DNA of 64,000 nucleotides, from positions 26,310,501 to 26,374,500 of the forward strand of contig AP031356.1 of the NCBI GenBank assembly GCA_037833965.1. The letters run 5' to 3'. Source of the stretch: Marchantia polymorpha subsp. ruderalis. Its lineage: Eukaryota > Streptophyta > Marchantiopsida > Marchantiales > Marchantiaceae. The notes under the pieces were generated by a model. It was not told where the DNA came from. It saw nothing but the letters and a program-made list of their open reading frames with translations, and searched no databases. The position numbers and the translations under genes were made by a program. Shown here one piece after another: positions 1-11,211 of the stretch (positions within the stretch are counted from its first letter, which is position 1; each line of letters opens with the position of its first letter).

Positions 1-485
1 TGTGATGGAAAATAGTTACAAAATGTAATTCTCAATAAAAGTTTTATGATGCTAATGCATTGATACAGACATGTATGCAGTCCTCACAATGTTGAACATA
101 TATCATTACATATCTTATCACAATGCACAAACCCTACAAGATTTGATATTCAATTTGGCACTTTAGTCAATCGTATTGTTGTGAAATTATGGACCCTTTC
201 AAATATGCATCGGAAAGTAACTTGGAGACCAACGATATGGATCTTCTCTTCATGTTTTGCTTAAAGTTCTTCGTTCTTGGAAAATGCGCAGAGGTTTATG
301 AAACTAATGCATGGATATAGTTTACAACAATATGTTCCTTGTCATCCTCACATAATTATGAAGAGAAGGCATCACGTTCAGGTATCCAGTTGTGCGTTTA
401 TTTATTGCATAGAGGAGTAAGAAATAATTTCCCGAAACAGAAACGTGTGAAAATATATGAAACGATTTATCTTAAACTTGATACC

Positions 486-661
486 TGATCTGGTTTTCTT
501 CTGCTCAGCATGAGGACATTTCGGAGCGTGGAGGAATCGACCGACGGACACGATGGGGAATCGGGAATCTTATCTAATTCGGCTTTGATTCTTTCGAGCG
601 CGACGTCGTGATTTAGTCGCCGAAGAAAGCACGGCACGACAAATCGATCCCAGTCCGACAC
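486..661 (-). CDS. possible first coding exon of an unidentified gene running off the left edge
   Basis: An ATG at 661 (minus strand) opens about 58 codons that end at a good splice donor (CAG|GTATCAAG) just left of 486. The translation begins MSDWDRFVV and is charged and leucine-rich, ending near RRKPDQ. I do not recognise the family. It is divergent from the small heat-shock gene on the other strand, with about 200 bases between the ATG and the probable heat-shock transcription start region. No following exon could be placed with confidence in positions 1-485. It may instead be a chance open frame; the only support is the start, the donor and protein-like composition. Confidence 0.3.
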
Positions 662-1373
662 CGCGCAGAAACTTGTGACTCGCAGTGTCCCGGAGGTTCT
701 GGAACATCTTCCGCGGGCCCACTGTCTGATTTGTCACATTCCGGAGCACGGGCATTCCGAATGGCAAGGATGGCACTACGGGCCTTCAAATGTCGCGGTT
801 CACGCTTGCTCGAAGCAGTGATTTACAAGTCGCCAATTCGGCCTCTTTCGGTGTTTCGATCTCGTGTCGAAGAGTTCGCAAGGATCCAACAGCGTTGAAT
901 TCTTGGTAAGAAACTTCGCCTTCCTCCTTCAGTGGGTTCTAGAGAGTCGCAGATTCCGGCTTTCTTCTTGCTGATTGTTTGCACTAAAACTAGTTTGGGT
1001 TAGGGCATTCTTTTCCGGCTGGCTTTTGATTTCAGTTAGTCCGGGTCGGTGATTGTCGCAGAGCTGTGATTGTAGTACGGATTGAGTACGAATAGTTTGT
1101 AATTATGTCATGACTTTAGTCAGAGGGTAGCGGTGCTTGTTACACTCATGCTCTGTCACAGGCTTCGAAGTCACCTTCCCCTTACTTGCCTTAAGACGAT
1201 TCGGTTTGAATTATTATATCGAGCCGTAGTTCTGTGATCGGCTGGCACGACGATTCTAGGAATGAAAGAGTATTACTCTTTCGTCCTACATGGATAAGCT
1301 CCTCTTGATTTTCGAAAACGACTGGAGCTCGTGGATTGAGTTTGTTGCTTGACTTACTTCACAGGTACAGAGT

Positions 1374-2287
1374 ATGGCCATATTTTTTGGAGGAGTTCCC
1401 ATGTCAAACGCACTCACTCAGTGGTTGCAAACACCCGAGGAGTACGAAAAGACTTTACATCCAACCGCCCAAGCCTTCGTTCGCGACACCAAAGCAATGT
1501 GCAATACGGCTGTCGATGTTAAAGACTATCCTAAGTCATACATGTTTGTGGCCGATATGCCTGGAGTAAAATCTTGCGACATTCGGGTATGGGATTTCTA
1601 GCTTGCCTGTCTTGGGACTTTGCCATCATGGTGCTCTGTATATTAGGAAACAACTGCATCAGCTGGGTCAAGTTCAGATTCGTCTAAATAGAAGCAAATC
1701 GTCATGTATGCATCAAAGCACGCATTAACTAAAATGCATAATTTAGTCGTCGCAATCTACAACTGTAGAAGGACCAAGCGGTTTGTGTCAATCCTACTGA
1801 GAGAACTTGATCGCATTAAGCATGGTCGAAAATATTTAAGAGGAAATTATCACAAAATGCCAGCATCAAAGGGTATTGATGTTCATTCCTGCCCCAACAT
1901 TTGTGTCACACTTTGTTTCTCGCATACTTTCAATGACTTTGCCTCTTGTACATGCCGTGTTTAAATATCTGCCATTTTTCAATGTTGTCTCTTGTACAGG
2001 TGCTAGTTGAAAATGATAATGTACTTACGATTGCTGGCGAGCGCAAGTTTGAAGAGACCATCGAAGAAGCTAAAGTTGTTCGGATGGAGAGATCTGCTGG
2101 AACGTTTCTCAGGAAGTTTACGCTTCCTGCAGATGCGAACGTCGATGCCATCACTGCAGCTTGCTGCGAAGGAGTGTTGACAGTGACGGTACCAAAGATT
2201 CCCCCACCTGAACAAGCGAAGCCAAAGTCAATTGAAGTGAGCAGTTCTCAGAGTGGAGGGGCGAAAGCAATTTATCCCCGACTTTAG
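1374..2287 (+). CDS. cytosolic class II small heat-shock protein (HSP20 family)
   Basis: Two coding exons, 1374-1586 and 2000-2287, encode 166 residues. The junction is phase 0: exon 1 ends ...SCDIR before GTATGG and exon 2 starts VLVENDNVL after TTGTACAG. The order is a short N-terminal arm, the class II signature around AFVRDTKAM and [18 protein letters not shown], and an alpha-crystallin domain (about residues 45-145) with [21 protein letters not shown] and GVLTVTVPK, then a Lys/Pro-rich tail. Such proteins are ATP-independent holdase chaperones that form oligomers in the cytosol and bind unfolding clients. Length fits the family (about 155-165). Class I and organelle sHSPs differ in these signatures, and no transit peptide is seen. 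A second in-frame Met at residue 10 is an alternative start. A 5'-UTR intron from about 904 to 1365 is suggested by TTG|GTAAG and TTCACAG but is unproven. Confidence 0.93.
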
Positions 2288-5200
2288 TTTCGATCTTTTG
2301 ATAGACATTTCACAACTCTCATAATTGTGTGTGAATCACAGTAGAAAGATGATAAATCTTGACAAGAAAAGTGAAAATTAGTACAGAAAACTCATGGAAC
2401 ACTGCGAGGATAGCTTTGCAGAATAAACACCATAGAGCACTTACTGTTTACTGTAGAAAAAATTGTAAATTTGCAACTAGTTGTAAATGTCAGGAAAGCT
2501 GTACAAATCAAGTTTTGAATAGAAATTTGTTTATGCTATAGATAATGAAATGGCTCACATCATGAACATGCGTGCCATCTGTATGACAAGGAGTTTTATA
2601 AATATTTGTTTCCTAGAGCAAGGCAGAACATACTCTCTTTCTAATCATGTGTCTGGAGTGAAAATACCAGCTCCCGCTGTACGGACGAGATGTTGTAATA
2701 TCGTATGACTCGTCCCTGTCACACTCTAAATTTTTCTACTTCGAATAACTAGTCTACCGAATAGTGCGTCTTCAGATGCTATTCTCTCTATATCGTGAGA
2801 CCGTTCGCTTGTCAGAGCTGCATTCACTACTGACGAAAATTAACACTACTAGACAAGAAAAGAGCTTGCAATCTATAAATACCGCTGAACATGTTGATAA
2901 TTACCCAAATGCTCACTGTGCATTATTGTACAAACAAGTGCGAACTATTCGTGATCATGACACTTTAAATTGAAAAATATGATGTAGAGTATCCGGGAAA
3001 AGTTGTCTGTGCGTTCACCTGAAGCGTTTGAAATATTTCACATATCCTGCAGACTTTACAAGCCGTTAACAACAAAATTACCTCTTCCGCGGACCGTGGG
3101 CACGTACTAATTCCGCAGCTGCTGCTTCGGCCATGCCGCATCTCTTTCGTCCTTCCCATACATCTCAGAGGTGTACCGTTTGCTGATCAACGAGAATAGT
3201 TGCTGGCTTCTGAGTAGCCAAGTAAAACATCTTATGGACTTCGGGTCAGAGTAAAAGCTCTTTCAATATCTACAGATGCAAAAGGTTAGTTTCATGAATA
3301 TCATTCCTTTGCATGGAATCTTTTATACAATTTGTGGATATCATCTGATACTAAAAAATCATTCTATTTTTTCCCCTTAAATTCTGATAAATAAATGATT
3401 CTCCTAATAAAAATATAATGAAATAATATTTTATTCATATAAATGATAAAAAATATTTGAAATCGTATATTGGTAGATTTCAGAACGACCGTCTAATTTA
3501 TTTTTATCAAGTTATGTGATTAATTATTAATAATTGGAACATGTGATTTAAATCTATTCCAAATATTGTACATGCAGATTCTTTTTTCTTCAAAAATAAA
3601 AAAGAACATGAAAATTTATTGTTGGTAATATAGCGAAATGAAATAACCACAGAAAAATACGATCTGTTTCCAAACCGTTGTCTCAAATTTCAGTGTTTAT
3701 ATTCGATTTCTCAATATGCCAAGTGTATATTCAGAGAGAATAATTGCCTACGAAAGCGAGAGCGTGCATCAACACTCTTCCATTTTTTACAAGACCTCCT
3801 AAGCACTTTGACGGCTGTTTGAAGTCGTATTGAGGTGCATTTTACTCAGTTTCGACATGAGCTCCTAGAATTTTCCGAGCGGGGCTTTCGTGCGGTGATT
3901 CTTCTCACGTACCAGTCAACAGATTTTGCAAACCTGCTGCCTTGGCCATACGGGTTCATCACGGCTCAAGAGTGGACCACCACGTTCTTCTCGATGTCCT
4001 GTATATTAGTGTGAGTGACATTATTTCATATAGCTGTGCAAATCAAGCTACTTTCCAATTGAAATCAAATTGTTGCGGTGAAACTTTGGTGATGTTTTCA
4101 TATTAAGAACAGCAGACAAACGAATTGCTGCAATTTGCCGGCCTCTTGTCCGTGCTTGGTGGTCCTGATAAGAGTCGACATATATGTAAAGATAAGACTC
4201 TGGAGTCAACTCATAATCCTATCAGAGCCCAACATTGAGTGCCCATGCCCAAACCCACCCATGCCCATGGGGTTTGGGTGACATTTTTTTTTCCATGGGT
4301 GGGCACAAGTAATGCTAATAGCAAACATCAAGATCCAAACAAGAATTGGTGTAACCGGTTAGTACACATAACACAATTGGCGTAAACTGAATAATATGGG
4401 TGGGCACAGGTAATGCTATGGGTGGGGTTAGGTCTGTGATGATGGTAGTAGTATCGTCTGGGTGCAAATCTGAAGTTACAAGCTACTGCAAATCTGCCTC
4501 TGCTGTCTACTGATCCCTACATTTCCATCGTGAGGTCCAATGGATCGTTCGGTAGGAAACACGTCTCTTCATTTCCATTTTTTAAAACTTGGGTGATTTG
4601 ACGCCGCCAGCTTCAGAAGAGTAGTTAAGAAAACTTCAGGCGTTTCCGGGACCAAGTCGAGTAATCCGTCCGCTTTACGGGCTTGGCCCTTTCAAAGGAA
4701 TGGGACGATTGAATGATATTTTCTTCCTTTGACTGTAGGCAACTCATCTTCGAATGTATCACGTCGTAAAACATCAACCTGGAGACGTATGAACTCTTCC
4801 ATGCCCAAAATATACTCCTTAGAGTCAACCAAGTCTCAAATTGCTTCCTAAGGGATTTCTGAGGTGTAGCTTGAGATTCCAACCCGGGACCTCAACACTT
4901 CAAAGCTACGCGGCGAGCTAAATTCGTTTGGTCAGTTTACGATGCAATCGATTTGGTCAATTTACGAATTGCTTTCGCGAGCGGCCGACTCTGCCAGCGG
5001 CAACCTTGTGCCTACTTACAGAGTAGAACAAATCCCACGTCGAGCAGGGGACATTCTCGGTAGAATCGACACTGGCGAATCTGGGCATTCCAGAAGATTG
5101 TGTTCATACATTCCTTCAGACTAACTAGAATCAAGGAGAGTACGACGCCATAGTTGTTATCCAGGATTCAGTGAATGAGAAGAATGTTGTGATATATATT

Positions 5201-5715
5201 GGTACAGATTGGGACAAAGCGCGAACTGGTACTATACACGACTGCCAGTAGGGCAAGTTAGACACGACGCAAAAGAATTTCATCATGATTGCTCCACTGC
5301 GATCACATTCGCCAGAGTCAGCAGTCGAAAGAGTGCTATGTTTACAGGTCCGAGGACTTCTACGCTTACCAAAACTTAAATGGAAGTATAGACGTTTCCT
5401 CTTTTGGAACCTTTCTGCACAGCCGCAAAGAAACAATGCTTTAGACACTTCACTTGTCGCAACGAAAACGCATTGCGGTAACCAGTTTTCTGTGACCATT
5501 GTCAGATAACAGTCTCTCGATAAGGCACAGTGAAAGGTGATTACTCGGGTAACTGGCTTGCTTACTGCTACTATCCAGACGCTGCTCCTAGAAATTTCAT
5601 TAAAAAATAGTAGACCAGAAAGTGGGTTCTACCGACTGACAAAAGTGAACAGTGGGTTTTGCGTGTAGGGCTGGTGCTATGCAGAAACTCGTGTGCCGAC
5701 AGTCATACCATCCGA
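2288..5715. other. gene-free interval with one dispersed repeat copy
   Basis: No gene model could be built here. Open frames are short, lack splice-consistent neighbours and have no recognisable motif. The stretch at 3340-3680 is markedly AT-rich. A dispersed repeat lies at about 4222-4477 and is listed separately. A short frame at 5129-5248 (GEYDAIVVIQDS, then VVIYIGTDWDKARTG) looks protein-like but is isolated between stops and may be a remnant exon. Confidence 0.5.
4222..4477 (+). repeat. dispersed repeat, copy 1 (inverted partner near 52.4-52.65 kb)
   Basis: This segment starts at GCCCAACATTGAGTGCCCATG and ends near GGTGCAAATCTGAAG. It matches, in reverse complement, the stretch at about 52389-52649 almost end to end. 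Inside it the motif GGGTGGGCACAAGTAATGC occurs in slightly varied form twice, and GCCCATG/CATGGGT words give local inverted symmetry. No coding capacity and no clear terminal inverted repeats or target duplication are visible. It resembles a short non-autonomous element, but the class cannot be named from two copies. Confidence 0.75.
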
Positions 5716-5799
5716 GCTAGCTTGCCCGAGTGGTCTAAGGGGGACGACTTAAGATCGTCTGTACATCAGTACGCGTGGGTTCAAACCCCACAGCTAGCA
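5716..5799 (+). tRNA. trnL-UAA: tRNA-Leu (anticodon UAA)
   Basis: The 84-nt sequence folds into a class II tRNA cloverleaf. The seven-base acceptor stem GCTAGCT (5716-5722) pairs perfectly with AGCTAGC (5792-5798), with discriminator A at 5799, as expected for leucine. The anticodon stem GACGA/TCGTC encloses loop CTTAAGA, giving anticodon TAA. A long variable arm follows, then the T arm GTGGG TTCAAAC CCCAC. The A-box and B-box promoter sequences of RNA polymerase III are intact (TGCCCGAGTGG and GGTTCAAACCC). No CCA is encoded and there is no intron, as for a nuclear tRNA. It should decode UUA codons in the cytosol. Confidence 0.97.
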
Positions 5800-5860
5800 A
5801 AGCATCGTTGATGACAAATGTCCTACTACCTCTATTACCTCTTTACATTGGGAAGTATTC

Positions 5861-6154
5861 AGGATCTCGACAAGTTTTGGTTCGACTCACGATCTAAGAC
5901 GGAACGCAGGAAGAAGAGGGAGTCCATATAACAATCTGACGTCCGATAAGTCGCGTACTTCACTTGCGTCTTCTACTTCCCAGGATCATAATATTCGAAC
6001 CGACCCAAACAGCTGTTTCGAATATGATCCTCAGAGACTCGACTCAACTCATTACGAGGCATCGAATCTTCGGCATTTTGTTTATGACGCGCAGAAAGAA
6101 GAATCTCAACTACTTGGTGAAGACGTCCAGCAGCTGGCAGACATCTTATACTAG
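5861..6154 (+). pseudogene. coding-like island, possible orphan or decayed exon
   Basis: A frame without an ATG stays open for 98 codons from just after TATTCAG (a possible acceptor) to TAG at 6152-6154. The translation is serine/asparagine-rich at first (STHDLRRNAGRRGSPYNN) and then more globular (SNLRHFVYDAQKEESQLLGE, ending QQLADILY). The composition looks like real protein, but I find no start, no neighbouring exon and no family. It lies between tRNA-Leu and the 3' end of the phosphatase gene on the other strand. It could be a terminal exon, a gene relic or chance. Confidence 0.22.
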
Positions 6155-6390
6155 TTATGTTCTTTTCCTCTCGACACTGTTATTGACAAATTAAAGTTTA
6201 TTCTACAGTTCTCTATCACATGCTGGAAAGACGATGGATTCTGAGTGTCAATGCTTCGGAGAGTACATCCAGTGGCTGATGTTTATTCGCACGTGTTCTG
6301 TAATTCTTGAAGATCAAACGTGCATTCAAAATATGATGTTTTCATCTTGACTGAAGCAAAAATGCGACAAGGAGACGCCGGAGAGATGAC

Positions 6391-9300
6391 TCACCCGAAA
6401 TCAAGAATTATACAGCTAATATTGTCTTGTCCGTGCCGCTCCTGGAAACAGAAACACAGAGCTTTAGTCAGCTCCATGATTAGTGATCTGACTTTTAGAC
6501 CAATTTCTATGCCAGACAAGATAAGCTTGGCACCTGGACTGAAATTTCGATGTAGGTTGCCCTTTAACAGATACATTAGCGCTGAAAAAATCGATCTACC
6601 GAATCTGAGTGCAATACTACCAAAAAATGGACCACAGAATTTGCATGGACATGTCGAAATACGGTATACATGCGGGTCGTGAATGATATGAAGTGAAAGG
6701 TTGGGATGTACCAGGGTAGCTTTCACAATGGCTTCGGTAGCTCTCTGGAACAGACAACCGAAATATCATTCAAAACAGATAGAAAAAATGAATTCTAAGG
6801 CCCGAAAAAACACCAGAGTGATTTCAACCACCAGCCTATATATGCACGGACTAAGCGACTTGTCTCTCCGATCACAATACCTGTAGATCTCCGTGTTCTT
6901 TGAGCTGCTTCCTTATAAATTGAACAGCATCATTACTGTATACAGAAACAAATTATTTAGATAATATTCTCCTGTTTGATTTAGGAGTAATCAACAAAGC
7001 TCAAACGAGTTTCACTGTACTATCCGATGAGTTCGAGAGAATTTCCGACGACATTACCTACCACATATGATATGGAAGCATTCAGTTATCTTAATCAATA
7101 AGATGACTAAGACGATAAGATCCAACATGTTTTCTAATTTACTGTTTCTTTGACAATTGAACATCTAATAGTTGATATCATTTGAGTCCCTCGTCTCTGA
7201 AGGATTAATTCCCAGCCGAGAAGATAATTACCTTTTGAAAGTATCCCATAACCCATCTGAACCAATGATGATGAACTCGTCCTCTTTTTGAAGTTCTATT
7301 CTATTCACCTCTGGCGTAGCCTCTAACCAAACACCATCCATGTTCAGCCTGCCAGAGAACAAGGTCCTCATTAATCAGCAAATTGACGATTCCACCGCGA
7401 TGATTGGATAATATTTATCGACTCGGTTTTTAGTTAATTTCTTAAACGCAACGTACTCATCATTCAGCCTAGCACCACTCAGCCAGGTGCCTAAGGTCTT
7501 CAGACAATGGCTGACAAATACCAATGGGCGCAATCTTTCTCAATTTGTCACCATCATTGCATTCTTCCCACCTTACTCTACAGTATCAATAACCACAAGC
7601 AACAACTCAACATCAATTGAGGGCAGATATATCACTCACTTCTGTGTAAAAGCTTGTGTCCACCTTCTGTCTCTGACTCCTTCATCGAGCATCCTAATGC
7701 CAGACATCCAGAACGATACAGACCACATGTTAGAATCTTCACTCTCAGGTGGAAAACTTCGCAAGATGGAGAAGTCAAACCAATTCAGAGCAACTGAAAA
7801 GACATTCAGTTTCTATAATCCTCAGTTCCGAAATCTCTATTTTCCTTTCTTTTCGACAAATCGATTTGAAGGTTGCAAGTGAGTGAACCGCAAAGGGCCA
7901 CATGCAAATCATGGATACTGCGTACCAACCCACCTTTGCTTCTGCGTTTTGAAGCCCACGTCCCCAAAAGCTCGTGACACGGAAAGCGTGGCACAAAGTC
8001 TTCCATGGCTCACCTGCAAGTCACAAGTTGCGAATCCAGATAAGCTTTCAAACAGCGTTCGTGGCCAAGAACAGTCTTATCGGTGCAATAGGCTCATGCT
8101 GCCACTACTTGAAGCTAAAATCAGCAGATAGATTGATTGATGGGATTGCGGGTAAGACGTCTACCCAGCCTCCTTGATCCTTCACGCGCTTGATCTCCGC
8201 GAGAGCAGTTTTACTGTTTCCGAAGGGTCTATGATCTCCCGACAGGTCCACGGCCTTACCACCCCGGGAAAGGACCTGCACGCTTCAAGAAGAAAATCAA
8301 ATTTGGGACACAGAAAAGCCCTCCATTGAACTACGCCTTTCCATTTCCTCCGACTAGAGATTGAAGTACTGAGATTCCGATTGGCGAACCATCCCTTTGG
8401 ACATCTGGGGAATGGCTGCCTGGCTGGAACACAAGCTTGTCAAGTTGAGTTATTACCTACCGCACGCGAATCTCCCACATGTGCAATCGCTGCGATGTCG
8501 TTCCGTACAAACGCAACCGTGGCCGTGGACCCCGACTCCTTTTCTTTCTCGGGTGCGCTGTTTTCTAACCTGTGAGTCAAAATACTTCGAAGTAAGTTTG
8601 TCAGAAAATTATCGAAAACGCACCCCGATATGGAATTTCGGTTCACCTTGAACCGTGCAATGAGAATTCTTTGTTACAGCCTTTGTGACAAAACACTGCA
8701 GCGAAAATGTCAGCAAATGGTGTCCAGTTCTTCTGAAGGCCTGAGGGACAAGTAGTCTGCGCACCAGTGTAGCAAGCGCTTATCGGCTTGCAAAAATGCT
8801 TGCTCAAAAGCCTCCCTCAAAGCATCTTGGTCACCCTCTTCAAGTAGCGTCCCTCCCTCGAGGCAGTCCACGCAATCCTTGTACAGCTCGTTCCTGACAA
8901 TTTCACTCCACACAGTCGATTAATTGACGCCCGGAGACAAAAGCCTTTCTGAAATGAACGCAGGTCTAAGGGAAACAACAAACTCGGCGCCAACCGATGC
9001 GCAAAGGAAAAATTCATCCTTCTATTTGAAAGAGACAGAAGAAAACATGAACTTCTTTGATGCTAATTTTCTCAACGGGATAGTCCCAATTGGCGTAATT
9101 TCGCTTGTGTTCCCTCGATTCCTTAAAAGTATCCTCACTCAAGGTCCAGAGATTAATATCCAGGGAGCCCAGCGACAAGCAATCAGAGGTGTTCAGATGG
9201 AAAATTGACGTCTCAGAGGTCAAAGGTGTGTCCCAAAACCACAAATCCGACCTGGATCGATGTACAAGTATTTTTAAGACCCTGCGGCTACGAATCCAGT

Positions 9301-10112
9301 TGTCAGGAACAAACGCTTAACCAACCGGGTTCACACCGCGTCCAGCTTCATAAATTTTCTTAAAATCTGCGTTGGGATTCCTAGCTCGACATACGATTGG
9401 TTAAAAAATTCGTCCAATTTCGCTCTTTTTCAGAGACTGTGGTGTGACGGGCTGTCCAATTGCTGCAGCATGGGGCTCTTCATGATGAAGAAATTATGTT
9501 CGCCGAACGAAGCGTTGAGTTATTTTGGAGCCGACGGGGCTGCGGAACCACCCACCTCAGAAATTCGGTTGTCGCGAAGCCTGCATGCCCGTCGAAGACG
9601 CCGGCGTAGGTGAATCCGAACGGAGCCTCCTGGACAATAATGTCGTCTTCCATGTCCTCTCTGAGACCTTGCACGCACATCTGTCCTACGTGAACCCCGC
9701 GTCGACCTCCTGTGGCGACCGTCTCATCGGGCGTCTCGGCCTCGGCAGCCGGGGGAGCTCCAACGCTGGCGGCTTGGCCCCATTGCGACGATCCGCGAGT
9801 GGCGATCTGCAAGGCAGGAGCGGCAGCAGAAGAAGAAGAACACGAAGAGCAAGAGGCAGCAGAAGCACCGGTCCCACTGCCAATCCGCAGCGAGCTCCGG
9901 GAAGAATGCCGGAGCGAGCCCGAGTTCCTCCCCACGCCGTCTGAACTACAGCTCTGATGCCCACCATTGCTGCTACTCCCGGCACTCGCATGGCAGTCGC
10001 TGGGAGCCAAGCGTGAGCACAATGCTCCCCTGCTCACCACGGCTGCCCACCCCGCCATCTCTCCCTCGCCTTCTCTCCCACTCTGCCTGCTCTTCCACCC
10101 GATCAATTTCAC
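6391..10112 (-). CDS. PPH1: chloroplast PP2C-type phosphatase, TAP38/PPH1-like (LHCII phosphatase)
   Basis: Nine minus-strand coding exons, all joining in frame: 10112-9556, 8893-8765, 8569-8461, 8275-8165, 8013-7934, 7348-7232, 6935-6881, 6744-6712, 6441-6391. Starting at the second Met (10058) gives 395 residues; the first Met (10112) adds 18. The Ser/Ala-rich N-terminus (about 110 residues) looks like a plastid transit peptide. The PP2C core follows: GLREDMED (131-138), FDGHAG (155-160), NELYKDCVDCL, ESGSTATV, AHVGDSRAV, VSRAFGDV, GSDGLWD and RHGQDNIS, so the metal-binding aspartates are present. The closest remembered relative is Arabidopsis TAP38/PPH1 (At4g27800), which dephosphorylates LHCII on thylakoids during state 1 return. 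The segment between FKTQKQR and EATPEV is shorter than in Arabidopsis, although exons 5 and 6 join in phase; a missed small exon is possible. It is divergent from the S1-domain gene. Confidence 0.9.
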
Positions 10113-11211
10113 TCCCCACTCTCCTGCTGCAGCTGCTTTCCACCCCTTCCTCCGAAATCTGCTCCTCTTCTTCCTCCTTCCTCGCTCTCTCTCTCTCTCT
10201 CAATCGCTCCCCTGCCTTTTGGACGTTTTCTCGTCCCTCGCTGCTTTTTGACGCTCAGTGTCAGCTCGTCGCTCCCTCTCGAGATGCCACTGCCTCTGCC
10301 ACTGCTACTGCTGCTGCTGCTATGGAGCTAGTCCATCATCCCCAAGCACAGCCCAGCTCAACCAACCGTTCATTCATTTCCACATCGCCAGTACTATCTT
10401 CTGTACTGCTTGGACAGCATCCGATTCCTTAATTGCTCGCTACGAGAGCTCGTTCCTTGCTCTCTCTCGTTCGCTCGATCGCTCGATCGCTCGCTGCCTC
10501 GCCCCATAGCTCTGGCATTGCACCTCCTTCACTCTCGGGGGCTGGGGCAGCTCCCGAACTCCCAGTCCATATCCGTGGTGGGGGCCCGGGGGGCGGGTAT
10601 CACACACCGCTCCACCACGTGTCGTTTGCACTCACCTGTCAACTTCCAGCAGCTCTCGACGGCCGCGATGCCCCCATCGTCGGACTTCTCTTGTGGGGCC
10701 CACCGGAGGTCCGGTAGGCGACCGTAGGCCAAAGCTCCGTGGCCACTCATTGGCCGATCCGGGCCTGGTTCCCGGAGCCAACGCAGTCCGGCTTCGTCGC
10801 CGCAGTTTCGGTTTTCGCAGTCGCCCGTCGCCCCGTCGTCGCTCGTTCTCGTCAGCTCTCTCGCGTGAGAGTCAGAGTATATATACGACGAGCTCGACTG
10901 ATCGCCGATTGTGCTCTGCTGTGCTGGACGGTCATGGCCATGAAGCTCTAGGATTCGCTCAATCATTCGGCCCCGTCCTCTGAGACGTCGTCGCAAAATC
11001 CATTTTATGTGGTGGTCGTTCGAATCACTCGCCGAGGAAGTCTCGGGATATCGGAATGAGAAACAGTGCTCGTATATGAGAAGGTTCGTTGAGGATCGGG
11101 GCCTTGCGGGTCGAGGTTTCTGAGTGGACATCTGACGACGGCTTCGGTGCGCTGCATTTCTTCGCTAGCTCAATCTCGGACTGCCTGTCGTGATACTCGG
11201 AATTTAGCACA
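10113..11211. promoter_or_regulatory. shared upstream region of two divergent plastid-protein genes
   Basis: About 1.1 kb separates the starts of the minus-strand phosphatase and the plus-strand S1-domain gene. Next to the phosphatase start is a CT run at 10185-10201, which reads as a GA repeat in its leader. A TCGC/TCGA palindromic repeat lies at about 10468-10495. A TATA-like GAGTATATATACG at about 10877 points toward the plus-strand gene. The region is GC-rich and carries long open frames in several frames that I regard as chance. Whether it is truly bidirectional or two separate promoters cannot be told from sequence. Confidence 0.45.

Noticed and set aside
860-930. Heat-shock elements upstream of the sHSP gene
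   Set aside because: Only one GAAnnTTC pair (GAAACTTC near 911) was found, and it falls inside the putative leader intron. A proper array of three alternating units was not visible.
9525-9944. 139-codon plus-strand frame opposite the phosphatase first exon
   Set aside because: Shadow of the Ser/Ala-rich transit peptide and PP2C start on the other strand.
10529-11131. 200-codon minus-strand open frame between the two divergent plastid genes
   Set aside because: GC-rich DNA gives long chance frames here. It has no motif, no homology that I can recall, and would overlap both leaders.
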